The notes beneath the pieces are model-generated. The model searched no databases, was not told the origin of the DNA, and saw only the letters and a program-made list of their open reading frames with translations. Shown piece after piece: positions 51,801 through 62,500 of a DNA stretch of 64,000 bases. The position numbers were made by a program, and so were the translations under genes. Each line of letters begins with the position of its first letter. Position 1 is the first letter of the stretch. Source of the stretch: Plumapathes pennacea (Eukaryota > Cnidaria > Anthozoa > Antipatharia > Myriopathidae); the NCBI GenBank assembly GCA_964036295.1, contig OZ038471.1:627501-691500 (forward strand), in the 5' to 3' direction.

Positions 51801-52189
51801 ACGAACGGCGTTTGGCATTGTTTTCTCGAGGTGCTTATCAACGAATTCGATCCCCGTTTCGCTTGTGAGGCGCGCAGACGTCAGCCTTTACCAACTACCA
51901 CCCCCACCCCCCCCCACCCCGAACTGTATTTGGAACTGCAACTGTTCTTGGTAATCGTTCACTTTCCATCGACTGAACTCCGTTTTTCGTATCCGGTAAC
52001 TGTTCCTTCGACGAAAAGAGCGGTTTTTTGTAGGCTGTGGAGCCAACCGGAGGAGCATTGAACCGTGTTTTACCCGCACGGTGGGGCATTTGAACAAAAA
52101 CATTTTCAAAAGAAAGGGTTTGCTATCAGTGAACCTCGCTATATCAAGTGGTTTTCAGTTTAATCTTCCTACTTTCTGCAGGCATAAAG
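48878..52189. other. Spacer between the two CmcI-type genes
   Basis: No protein gene recognised. It contains a large palindromic element (49924-50186), a probable duplicated non-coding leader exon ending at 50395 (CGGAG|GTCAGT) and the block GTAACTGTTCCTTCGACGAA at 51996. Two short C-rich tracts (about 51899-51918) lie before copy B. Confidence 0.5.
49924..50186. mobile_element. 263-bp palindromic MITE, TTAA-flanked
   Basis: The ends TTAACGGTGAAGTAATACGG and CCCGTATTACTTCACCTTAA are inverted, and the inversion continues inward for about 120 bp with the words GCAACAAAGTTGCGTAGCAA and GTGTTGCACGTATTACTACC. Sub-repeats (TGCAAC/GTTGC) recur many times within the arms. No ORF of interest. Confidence 0.85.
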
Positions 52190-54882
52190 ATGGAACCAAT
52201 AATTGATCCACAAGATTACAAGAATATCAGCAAAATATTCCAGGAGAACCTCAAGAAGGTCCATGCAGGATACGCTGGGCGGTTTCTGAACATCACCGAA
52301 AGAAAAGATGTGAGTGACCGTGCATTGGACAAGGGCTATTCTAAAGGTGAGGCGATGCAGTAATGAAATTTGTGTCTCGCACGTGGATTTGGGTTTCCGC
52401 TGTGATTTTGAGTTAGAAAAAAGAAAGTCGTTTTCCACACTCCCAAAATTGTCGACCTAGAAAAAAATTCGAGCATGGACTAGAAAGTATTTTCAACTCG
52501 ACACTCGGGAAAAAAATTAACTTCAGGGGTTGTTCGCCTGGTGAGACTAAACTGCCAGCAGTCCCTTCTTTTCACTCCTACGTGTTACGGGAGGACCAGT
52601 CACGAGCGCAGAAGAGTACGGCGCGCGGAAAATGGGGCGAGACAGGGAGAGGAGGGACTGCAAACAACTCTCTTCCCATTGGTTCACAGCTTCGCGGTGT
52701 GTAATCAACTGTCAATCACAAATATTCTTTTGTGGAATTGTTGACTTTCCCGGTCTTTGTCCTCTCTTGGGGTGCGTTCGATTGATCGTATTCTGGAATA
52801 AGAATTGCTAAAATTATCCAAAGTTTTGTTTGTTCTGGGGGAAATTGGCCTGACATTTCGAACAGCTCCCGATACATCTCGACATAATTCAGCTTCAAAG
52901 CGAAATATTTTATCAATCAGTATCGCTTTTCCTATTCCGGAATAGACCCAATCGAACGCGCCCCTTGGAGTTTAGCATATAACAAGGAGACCAAATCTTG
53001 TTGGACCTCCAAGTTTTGCTTTTAAGACCCTCACGCATGTCGGAATCAACGGTCAAAAAGCCGCTCGAAATTTCTCTGGATTTGCGCTTGGTTTGCCAGG
53101 CTAAGGTTTGTATACTTTAAAGTTTTTCCTGTCGGTTTTGCTTTGATTCGGGAGGAATAGGCCATTTCCGAGATGCCTGTTGCCTCTGTTTTAAAACGGG
53201 GTCTTGTGCGAAACCTTTCAGTTAAAAATGAAACTCATTTTCATAAGAAAGGTTTCGCACTAGACCTCATTTTGAAACACGCATCTCGGAAATGGCCTAT
53301 TTAGGCCGTTTTGAGGTTTACAAGAGCAATTTGAATCAGTCGCTAAATCACTAAAGCCGTAAACTCATTGAATATGCGTGTGATTGACTGCCGCGTGTTG
53401 GGAACTCTTGAGGCCAAAATTGCGGGACAATGTTTTGAAGAAGCAGTTGCAAACTCGGGAAGTCGTGATGTAGTGATATTCTGACACGAGAGGCCGAAGG
53501 TTATGAACTAGATTAATGGGCGTGACAACTTTGTGACAGCGTGACTACTTTGTGACATTGTGAAGACTTTGTGACAGGGGGCGTATTTTTATACAAATAG
53601 TGCAGCCTAGTTTAGACCTGGTAAGTAAAAAAAAAAGAAAAAAAAAAAAAAAAAAAAAAAAAACAGCGAGTGTTCCCACGCCGTGTTCGTGCATGGAGGA
53701 GGAGATAACTTTTTGTTAGTCAAGTCACATCAAGAGACTCGGAAGTCGATTTGCTCTTTTGTGATTGTATTTTTGTTTTATCAATCTCTGTTAGGCAAGG
53801 CCTTCACGCACTGGCGGGGACTGGCACTGAGGAAATATCCCGTGGACTATGTCATCATTCAGCAGTTGCTATGGGAACTGAAACCAGCGACTGTGTTCGA
53901 GATGGGCACGCACGAGGGCGGCAGTGCATTGTGGATGGCGGACACACTCAAGATGTACGGCTGCCAGTCACACGTCTATACTGTGGATATTGAACCGGAA
54001 ACCATCAGACCGCTGGCAAAGCAAAACGAAAACATCACTTTTATTCAAGGAGATCTGACAAAAGTATCTGGAGTGCTTCCTGATGAAATGCTCAAGGTAC
54101 CCTCAGCCAGTTTGAACTCAAGGAGATCGCCTGCCATTCTATCTACTCTTGACCGACTATACATTTAGGATTTAGAATTGAAAGGAGCATTTTGCTGCTC
54201 AGCTTGCTTTTTGGTGTCTTTTCGTCACTCCTAATTTTACGTTACTCTTGGGACTCATACGTCCTTTTGTTTTTTGTTTTTTGTTTTGTTTTTTGTTTGT
54301 TTTTTTTTTCCGAAAGAAACTTCCTCATCCTTGGTTCTTGGTTGAAGACAGTCACATAAATCTTGTGGTCATTTTGGATCACTTCCACAAGTACCTTCAG
54401 CCTGGTGACTACATGTGCATTGAGGACACCTGGCCCTCGCAGCCCACAGTCGAAGATACCCGTCTGGATGAATCCGACCAAATTGGAGTCGGAAAGATGT
54501 CTGCATTGCGCGAATGGTTGAAAAAGCACCCAGATGAATACGTCGTTGATGTATTTTACTCCGATTTCTATGGGTATGTTAATAGTTCCTCAATTTGCGG
54601 TTTGCATCTATCTGCAGCTAAATAAGGGGATCTGTGAGATTTCACTCCATTTGTTTGAAAAAGGAAGGTTTGATGGTGATGCTAGTGTTAATGAAACTGT
54701 AGTTTAATGTAGTATGTTCGATTTGCTCATTGCATCGGATCATGTTTATTTGATACAAGGCCCACACTGATAGCTGCAGTCTGTACCTATAGAAAATTGT
54801 GAAAGAGTATTTACGCTTCAATCTTCTCTCTAGGTACAACATGACAGCCAACTGGAATGGCTTCCTCAAGAGAGTGAAGTAG
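52190..54882 (+). CDS. CmcI-family protein, copy B (tandem paralogue)
   Basis: Four coding exons: 52190-52346, 53795-54096, 54317-54573 and 54834-54882, with lengths 157, 302, 257 and 49 nt, exactly those of copy A; 254 residues. Motifs are the same: VFEMGTHEGGSALWMADTL, VYTVDIEPE, FIQGDLTK, LVEDSHINLVVILDHFHKYL, YMCIEDTWPS, NWNGFLKRVK. Roughly 80% of residues agree with copy A by eye. Differences cluster in exon 1 (around residues 28-45) and in the stretch after IEDT, which suggests relaxed or divergent selection there while the SAM site is conserved. Both genes have canonical splice sites and open frames, so both appear functional. Poly(A) signal AATAAA at 54952-54957. Confidence 0.88.
52769..52964. 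mobile_element. MITE with GGGTGCGTTCGATTG ends, copy 2
   Basis: Related to the element at 20,127: left GGGTGCGTTCGATTGATCGT, right CGGAATAGACCCAATCGAAC followed by GCGCCCC. The target duplication is unclear (possibly CTTG). It lies in the first coding intron of copy B. Confidence 0.8.
53150..53306. repeat. Inverted-repeat element, about 155 bp
   Basis: AATAGGCCATTTCCGAGATG on the left is inverted as CATCTCGGAAATGGCCTATT on the right, with the inner words GTGCGAAACC / GGTTTCGCAC also inverted. A non-autonomous fold-back element in copy B's first coding intron. Confidence 0.8.
53627..53663. repeat. Poly(A) tract
   Basis: About 35 adenines with one guanine interruption, in the intron before exon 2 of copy B. 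Confidence 0.9.
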
Positions 54883-55197
54883 CCCTGTGTGTAACTCGGT
54901 GCCTGTGTTTTTAGTTCGTAGTGAGCTGTCCAAAATAAATCTAAAAGTAGCAATAAAGGGATTCTTGGTGATACAAGTACAGAGTTGACTTTTGTCTTTG
55001 GCTCAGTGGATAAAGTTTAGGGGGAAGCCATTACAACGCAGAACGGGGAATGAGATCAAACAAAACGACAGAGCTAAAACTTGCAGGGTTACGTTTAGAG
55101 CGAGGTTTATGGTTAGACATCAAAACGACTAATTCTAACTCTACGAGACTTGGTTCTGTCGGCTGGTTTATCTCATTCCCCAATCTCTGTTTTAGTA

Positions 55198-55407
55198 TTA
55201 ACCTCTTCACTCCCAAGAGTGATCAAATTCAATTTTCTCCCTCAGTTTCTCACCAGAGATATATTACACAGTAAGAAGATCTTAGCTTTTGATACCTTAC
55301 TCAGATGGCAGCTGATTAAACTATCAGTTCTCTTTTCGCCACCCATATATTTTCTTCTTAAAAGGTTGAGAGAATCTGCATTTTGATCTTGGGAGTTGAA
55401 GGGTTAA
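55198..55407. mobile_element. TTAA-bounded MITE, second near-complete copy
   Basis: Left TTAACCTCTTCACTCCCAAG, right CTTGGGAGTTGAAGGGTTAA, 210 bp; same family as the element at 48,548. It lies about 300 bp downstream of copy B's stop, whereas the first copy is inside copy A's last intron, so the two insertions are independent of the gene duplication. Confidence 0.87.
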
Positions 55408-55448
55408 GATCCCACATACGGGTCTTACGATTTAATCGTAACAAAGCA

Positions 55449-55733
55449 TTTGGATCACGTACCTTCACAGTATGGATCTCTTCACAATAAGCCGACTTGT
55501 TCCACTGTCGCTCGGTAAAGATGCACGAAGAAACAGGTTAGTGTTTGGATCACGTACCTTCACGGTATGGATCTCTTCACAATAAGCCGACTTGTTCCAC
55601 TGTCGCTCGGTAAAGATGCACGAAGAAACAGGTTAGTGTTTGGATCACGTACCTTCACGGTATGGATCTCTTCACAATAAGCCGACTTGTTCCACTGTCG
55701 CTCGGTAAAGATGCACGAAGAAACAGGTTAGTG
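55449..55733. repeat. 95-bp tandem repeat, three copies
   Basis: Units start at 55449, 55544 and 55639 and are nearly identical. On the minus strand each unit contains a polypyrimidine-like stretch, CAG, a 42-nt open segment (WNKSAYCEEIHTVK) and AAG|GTACGT, i.e. a possible exon with both splice sites. No gene was found to which it would belong. Confidence 0.9.
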
Positions 55734-56537
55734 TTTGTATCATATTTGTATAAACCAATCAAATAGAGATTCACAGTTTGCAGGCGAGTTGAAGACAGAT
55801 AATTGGACGATTGTAAGAAGACCCAGTGAAGACATCGCTCTTTTCATGCGCCGAACTCGATGTAAATTAACTCGAACAATTGGACATTATTTTCTCAGAC
55901 CTTGCGACTCAATTGCCAAAAACCGACTTGCCGAGCTTGATTCCTTGCGTTTCGCCTTTCTTAAGTCGCTCTTGATAAAACAGCTTGTACTTTCTGTAGT
56001 TTGACGTTCCGCATACTCTCACAGTTTATATTAGCGAGAGCAGACCAGACTGTATATTCAGACGGCACACGAATTCACAGCAAAATGAACAATTTTATTG
56101 CATTTTATCACATATTCGGGAATAGTATAATTCTTTATTCACTGAGTGGGCATTTTCGACGAGTGCTGCACTGACATGAGCCTGCGATCACAAGACTGCA
56201 GCGTCAGCGCATGTCAGTAATGCCCACCAACCACCTGACATCTTGAGACTATTGACAAATGAATTTGAATGGAAAACTATCTGAATAAATCCTCTGCTTT
56301 AAACCTCGAGCTTCTCTTCTCGAGTCGCCGCGCCCAGGGCACTACGTTAGCGAGCACCGAGCTCGTCCCAGGGCACTACGTTTGACATTTTAGTTAACAA
56401 AACTTATGAGGTTCTGGTAATATTAAATCACCAGGAAACTGTTTTGCTGTCATTTAGAAATGACAGACAGTAGTTGTAACAGGAACAAGAAACAAAAATA
56501 ATGAAGTGCGGCTTTGGTCAGCGCCCTATCCTGTCTC

Positions 56538-59500
56538 CTACAGGCCTACTTGCTGATCAAGAGTTCCTGGGAATTGGTCCCAGTCCTCTTCCAATGTGAA
56601 CAGAGCAGTGAGATCACCGACAGTGAGGGCCGAGTTTTCTGTGTCACGTGATCCAGTTCTGTTGGAGAAAAAAGGTCTTGAGTGACTTCCAAACGTGACT
56701 TTCACACAATTATATGTTATCGTTTCGTCCGGCCAAAGAATACTACATGCTTGAGGTTTTAGAAGGAAAAGAGCCTGGTAACCATTTTGTTTCAAGGGAT
56801 TGAGGATTATTAACCACTATACCTGACAGCCGCTGAACTCTTGGACTGCAGGAGCGTGAACATCCGGGACTCCACAGTCCCACGTATGATGAACCGATGG
56901 ACTTGAGTGGGCCTGGGGACAATTAAAACAAAATGTGCGCCATGAAAATGAACGAATGAAAAACCACAACAGGAAATCTTCACTTCGCTTTACCTGGTCT
57001 GTCCTATGCGGTGGACTCGTCCGACTGCCTGCAGCTGGTGTGCTGGGTTGAGCGCGGGCTCAACAAGCAGTACGTGCGTGGCCTCCACGATGTTGAGCCC
57101 GTTGGCACCCGTCTGAAGGGGCAGCAGCAGCACGGGAATACTAGGATCGTGTTTGAACTCCTGGAGGTTTTTCTGTCACGTGGGGAAACACTTTATATCA
57201 TTACAGCTGATTGAACCGGCAAACAACAGTTACTTTCTCCACGAAGTAAACTCAGAAATACGATGAACTCTCTCTTAACGGACACCTTTCTAACCTGAAA
57301 GTTCTTACGTCCATTTATATATCTGAAAACGATGTCATTTTCATCCAGTCCTTTTGAAATCACCTCCAAGACATCTTGCCACTGGTAAGAAGAAATGAGA
57401 TCTTCATCAACCACATTAACACATCATCATCATCATCATCATCATCACCATACCATCATGGTCATAATTTTCACCATCAGCACCATCATCACCATTGTTT
57501 TGATGATGTTTTGAATTCAATATACATTTATATCTAAAATATTTTGAGTATTAGCACTAGTCATCTAAAATAACTATAGAGTTACCCAGTTTTACAGACG
57601 GAACAAAAACAAAAACGAAACTGCTTACCGTGGAGAACACCAGACATTTGGCTGAAGCGTCATTCTTCCTGATTGCCAACAAGGTGCGCACAACTGCTTC
57701 AACTTTGGTAGAGTGACTTCCCTGAAACAGTGAATCAGTGCTCCTTCTTCACTATCTAGGCTCTAGGTTGTTCAATGCTCGATTAGTCTTATTCTGAATA
57801 AAAAAACTTCGCTCACAACAAGTTCCCTTGATACATTTTAAGCTAAAACAAGTCTTTTTAGTTGGTGTACGATCAAAACCCTACGGCGGTCGAGATGCAG
57901 AAGTTGAATAACGACCCATTCGTACGAGACTAAATAAGCTAATATTAACTAAGCATCCAGAGTGTTTATTTATTCTTTACCTTTACAGCAATACAGTGAT
58001 TTTCGTCTTCAGACAGCTTCTTTCCCGTGCTCACGTACGAGATTTCCTGAGCGAGAGACGCGATGCGACACATGGGACACTTGACGCGCACGTCTCTGTG
58101 CCTGGGACCAATTCCTGCCTGACGTAACAGCACCCACACGCACTGGCAGCAGAAACAGTGACCACAGCAGAAGACGCTCCACTGGGGACCAAAACAAAGT
58201 CTTAATAAGGGGTCTCGACAATCTCTAGTGAGGACAAGGAGGGAGGGAGAGAGGAGGGGACTGGGGTTCAAGTGACCAATCATGCGTGTACAACTGGTCT
58301 TTCACGACGTGACATGACCCACGTGACCTGACTACGTGAACTGACCCACGTGACCTGACGACGTGAACCGACCCACATGACCTAATGACGTGACTTGACA
58401 ACGTGACTGGCGACGTGAACCAAGTGGGTTACAGAGGCAGTTCGGAAGGAAGCTCATCAGTATCTCAGCGTTCACAGTTTTTTTTTTAAATTCTGTGCAC
58501 ACGATCTCACCTGGACACCGAGTTTCTTGGTACACACGGGGCACGGGTCAGGGTTCTCTCCGCCGAGGCACGACTGGCTCTGGACAAACAAACAAACAAA
58601 CAAACAAACAAACAACAACAACAACAAATAAACAACTGGGGGCTAAGTAGCAGATTAGTTAACATCACGTCTTCCCTACCTTTGCAAGATTGCTCAAATA
58701 CAGCAACTGACCAAGTTTCTTTCGCAACTCAGCTTGCGCTATAATTCGGTCCGACAGGAATTTCAGACGCTGTTGTTCTACCTGGAGAATTGGAGTATAC
58801 GTTAGAATAAATAAGCCACTCTCACAACCATGTACAGTTGGCGAGACTGAGATAATTTGGTGAGCCACCTGATGAGAGTGGAGAACTGACTCTTTGATTC
58901 TTATGAAGAAACAAAATGACGTTCGGTAGAGCGATACACTTGACAAAGTAAACAGTACTATTTGCTATTGCGCTTGATTGTCAACAGGAACGACGAGACA
59001 ACAACGAGGACGAAACAAGAACAACGTGTGTGAAAACAAAAGTGGGAACAATCAAATATAACATCAGTGACAACCACAACAATGTCATGACAAAGGGGCG
59101 AAGCAAAAACAGCAAACTAACCACAAGAAGTTTGTTTTACCAACAAGATAAAATCAATGCAGCAGCAATAAACACAGCAAGGGAAACAGAAATATCGGCG
59201 ACCGAGCGATGATCGAAAAAAAAAAACAGCAGTACGGAAGTAAGTCAAACCGGAACTAAGTCAAACCGGAAGTCAGACCTGAAGCGGGTGCAGGACGTGC
59301 GTGTCATCGGACGGAGTTTCTCCCGGAAGTAACAACCGTAGCCTGGTGGTGCACATGTCCACTTCATCAAGCGCAGACACGCGCTCACGGAGAGCGAACC
59401 AGACGGCACGTAGGAACTACAACCAATAGGAACAAAGGAGTAAGGACACGTGACAGAAAAGATCGACTATGAACCAGACGGCACGTAGGAACTACAACCA

Positions 59501-62500
59501 ATGGGAACAAAGCAGTAAAGCAAGAATGGACGACGTGAGAGCGTAAACTGAAGAACATGAAGTCTGAATAAACATTATCACAAAAGTTGCAACACCAACA
59601 AAAACAACCATATAAAGAAACAAACAAGGAAGCAAAGATATTAAAGATTGAAGAGCAGAGCCGAATTAACAGGAACGTGGAAATGATTTACTCACTTTAA
59701 ACTCTTTGCGGCGAGCTTCGATAAAATTAAGATGATGACGCGCTTCTTGGTAGACCGCTGGACATATTTCTGAGAAAAGTAAAGGACACAGAGAAGATTC
59801 TTAGAAGAGTAGAAGCAGAGACAAACAAAGATACTGACACAGAGGCAGACAGAGGGAACAAAAGATGCAGGTCTCACTGTGTGATTTGATGAACGCGAGT
59901 ATCGCCCTGAGCGCCTTCTCAGTTTCAGACTCCGCTCTCAGTCCTCCCGTGTTACCAAAGCGATGCCAGTCAACCAGCTCTCCACCTGACACGCTGGAAA
60001 AAACAAAACAAAAACAAAAACAAAAACAATACACGCGTGAATAAGGCGAGTTACGAGTATGAAAAGCATAAGTTCTTGACGTCACTTCCGGTGGTCAGCG
60101 GTCGTGGTAAATTTTCACCTCTTGTGTAAGCGCCGAGCTTGACAGTGCTCGACATTAAGGTTTTAGGTTGGTTGCCCTTCGGACTGTAGATTGACTTCAA
60201 GCAATAGAAAGTTTTATAATTTCTGGTTGCCCGGCCCAGAATTTACCTGCCCAACCAAAAGTTTTGGTTGCCCCGGGCAAGCGGGCAAGCGGGCAACCGT
60301 TAATGTCGAGCGCTGCTTGACTACTTGAGTTACACAACAAAATCTGCACAGCGGTTTTGTGTAATGACCGCTGATTCAAAGACCGCGCGACCTTAAAACG
60401 TATTTCCACTGTGTCGTTTTTACAGTGGATTCAAGTTAGTACTTACTCCTGCTCGTCCGCGCCTCTCATTCCTTGATGACCAAACAAGCGAGACTCGTAC
60501 TCCTTGAAAATGTCGTCCACCTCACAAAATCTGCATCTAATGAAGCAAGAAATAACGAACTTGAAACGTAATGCAGGGCGGAAGTTCACCATCTTCTTTG
60601 TACAATGTCATTGTATAAGAGTACTTCGCTATTTATAACGTCACGCCTGTTATAGCAGTTTTACACAGGAAACATCGGAAACTCACGGCCAGATCGTGGG
60701 GCGGCGGGCCGCAAAAAGCGCCGGAGGGGGAGGGTGAGGGGGACAACAGGGGAAGGAGGAAAAGAGCATCAGCTTGTGCACCTTATAATATCAATAGTAA
60801 AGGTCATGTACCTCGCGACGTGAGCATCTTGCACGGGTCTTAAACAACACTCTGCGGCAGTGCGCACCATGTCTGCTGACGGCTCTACACTCAAGGCTTT
60901 CACTGCTCCCTCAAGAGAACTATAAGTAGACTAAAGAACAACAACAGGTTTTACACTCAAGGCTTTTGCTGCTCCCTCAAGAGAACTATAAGTAGATTAA
61001 AGAACAACAACAGGTTTTACACTCAAGGCTTTCACTGCTCCCTCAAGAGAACTATAAGTAGACTAAAGAACAACAAGTTTACACTCGTTTACAAGGGAAG
61101 TAAAAAGAACTTTTTGACATTCATCGCGCATGATTGCGAAAGTAGCTTATACAAACCAAAAATCTATGGTCACAAATTCGCTCAAATTTTCAGACAGGTA
61201 AGCTTGAATAAAATGTGAAAGTGTGAACTTCATCCTTACCTCATTTGTGTCCAGTTTTGTGGTAATGACGTACTCCAATCCACGAATGTCCGCAAAACTA
61301 AAAAAAAAAAAAAAAACGCGGGACACAATTAAATAGACAGCTACAGCAAGCAAACATATGAAACATAATTAGGTTTCATTTTGCCTTCCAATAATCACGC
61401 GTGGAGTGTCCAACCAAATATTTGTTAAATGAAAACCAGTTTTTTTTTTTATGTAAGTGTTCTTCCAATCAAACTAAACAGAACTTCTTGCAACACACTG
61501 TATGAGTTATCCGGCCCACCTGTGAAGCATACTTGCAGGGTTCGGCTGAGTAGTCGAGACTTCATCTCTTACTCTGTGTAGCAACTCATCTTGTGCACCA
61601 GTTGCTAAACTGAGAGCAGTGTGCAGTGCTGTGATCCACCATGGCGAATCAAGATTCAACTGTAAAAAAAGCAAACAACAACAACAACAACAATAAAAAA
61701 CAAGTTTGTGATTATTACTTTCAGAATACCGTAAAACCCTGGTTATAAGCCCCGGGCGTATTCACCTTCATACGGGCTTAACACTTTTTGCCCAAGCTCA
61801 AAACGCAGATTCTCCCAGCCTTTACAGAAGAAAGTGTATGAGTGATGTAGTGAGAATTGATATAATGGCGCGACTATAAAAATATTTTAGGGTTACGGTG
61901 TCTGTCATGAATATTCCTTTATTATATACATACTGAGACATACTCACGAAAAAGCCATATCGTAAAATTTCGTACGCAAATGAGTTCTAGCCAATGAGAG
62001 GCCGCGAACGACGCTTTTCACACGTGAAAAAAATCGTTCGTCCAATCACAAGCTGCGAACGACGATTTTTCACTACTTTTAAAGGGTTTCCCGGTCCCAT
62101 CATAAATGTCTCAGTATGTATATAATAAACAGAAAACATCATGGAAAGTGCTTTGTACAGTTTTTATTCACTCGTTGTTTCGTATCATAAAACTCACTCG
62201 CTCGCAAAGCCTCGCTCGTTCGTTTTATGATACTTCACAACTCGTGAATAAAAACCGTACGCGCGCACTTTCCATGAAGTAATCTCTATATATTTGTCAA
62301 ATTCCTTTACCGAAACCTTGACTCTTCCCGATACCTGACAATCTTGATTGCGATACATTACCTTAGACTGCATTTCCGCTATGCTGATGCGAACTTCGTG
62401 CAAATTTTGTTGCGCGGATTCGACCTGATTAAGAGTCTTGGTCATGTATGTCTTCTTGAGCTCCTCGGCCTGGTACAAAAAAAAAAAACACGACGCTACT

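Noticed and set aside
55050-55386. Plus-strand ORFs after CmcI copy B
   Set aside because: They read through a TTAA-bounded MITE; similar peptide strings appear near 48.6 kb for the same reason.
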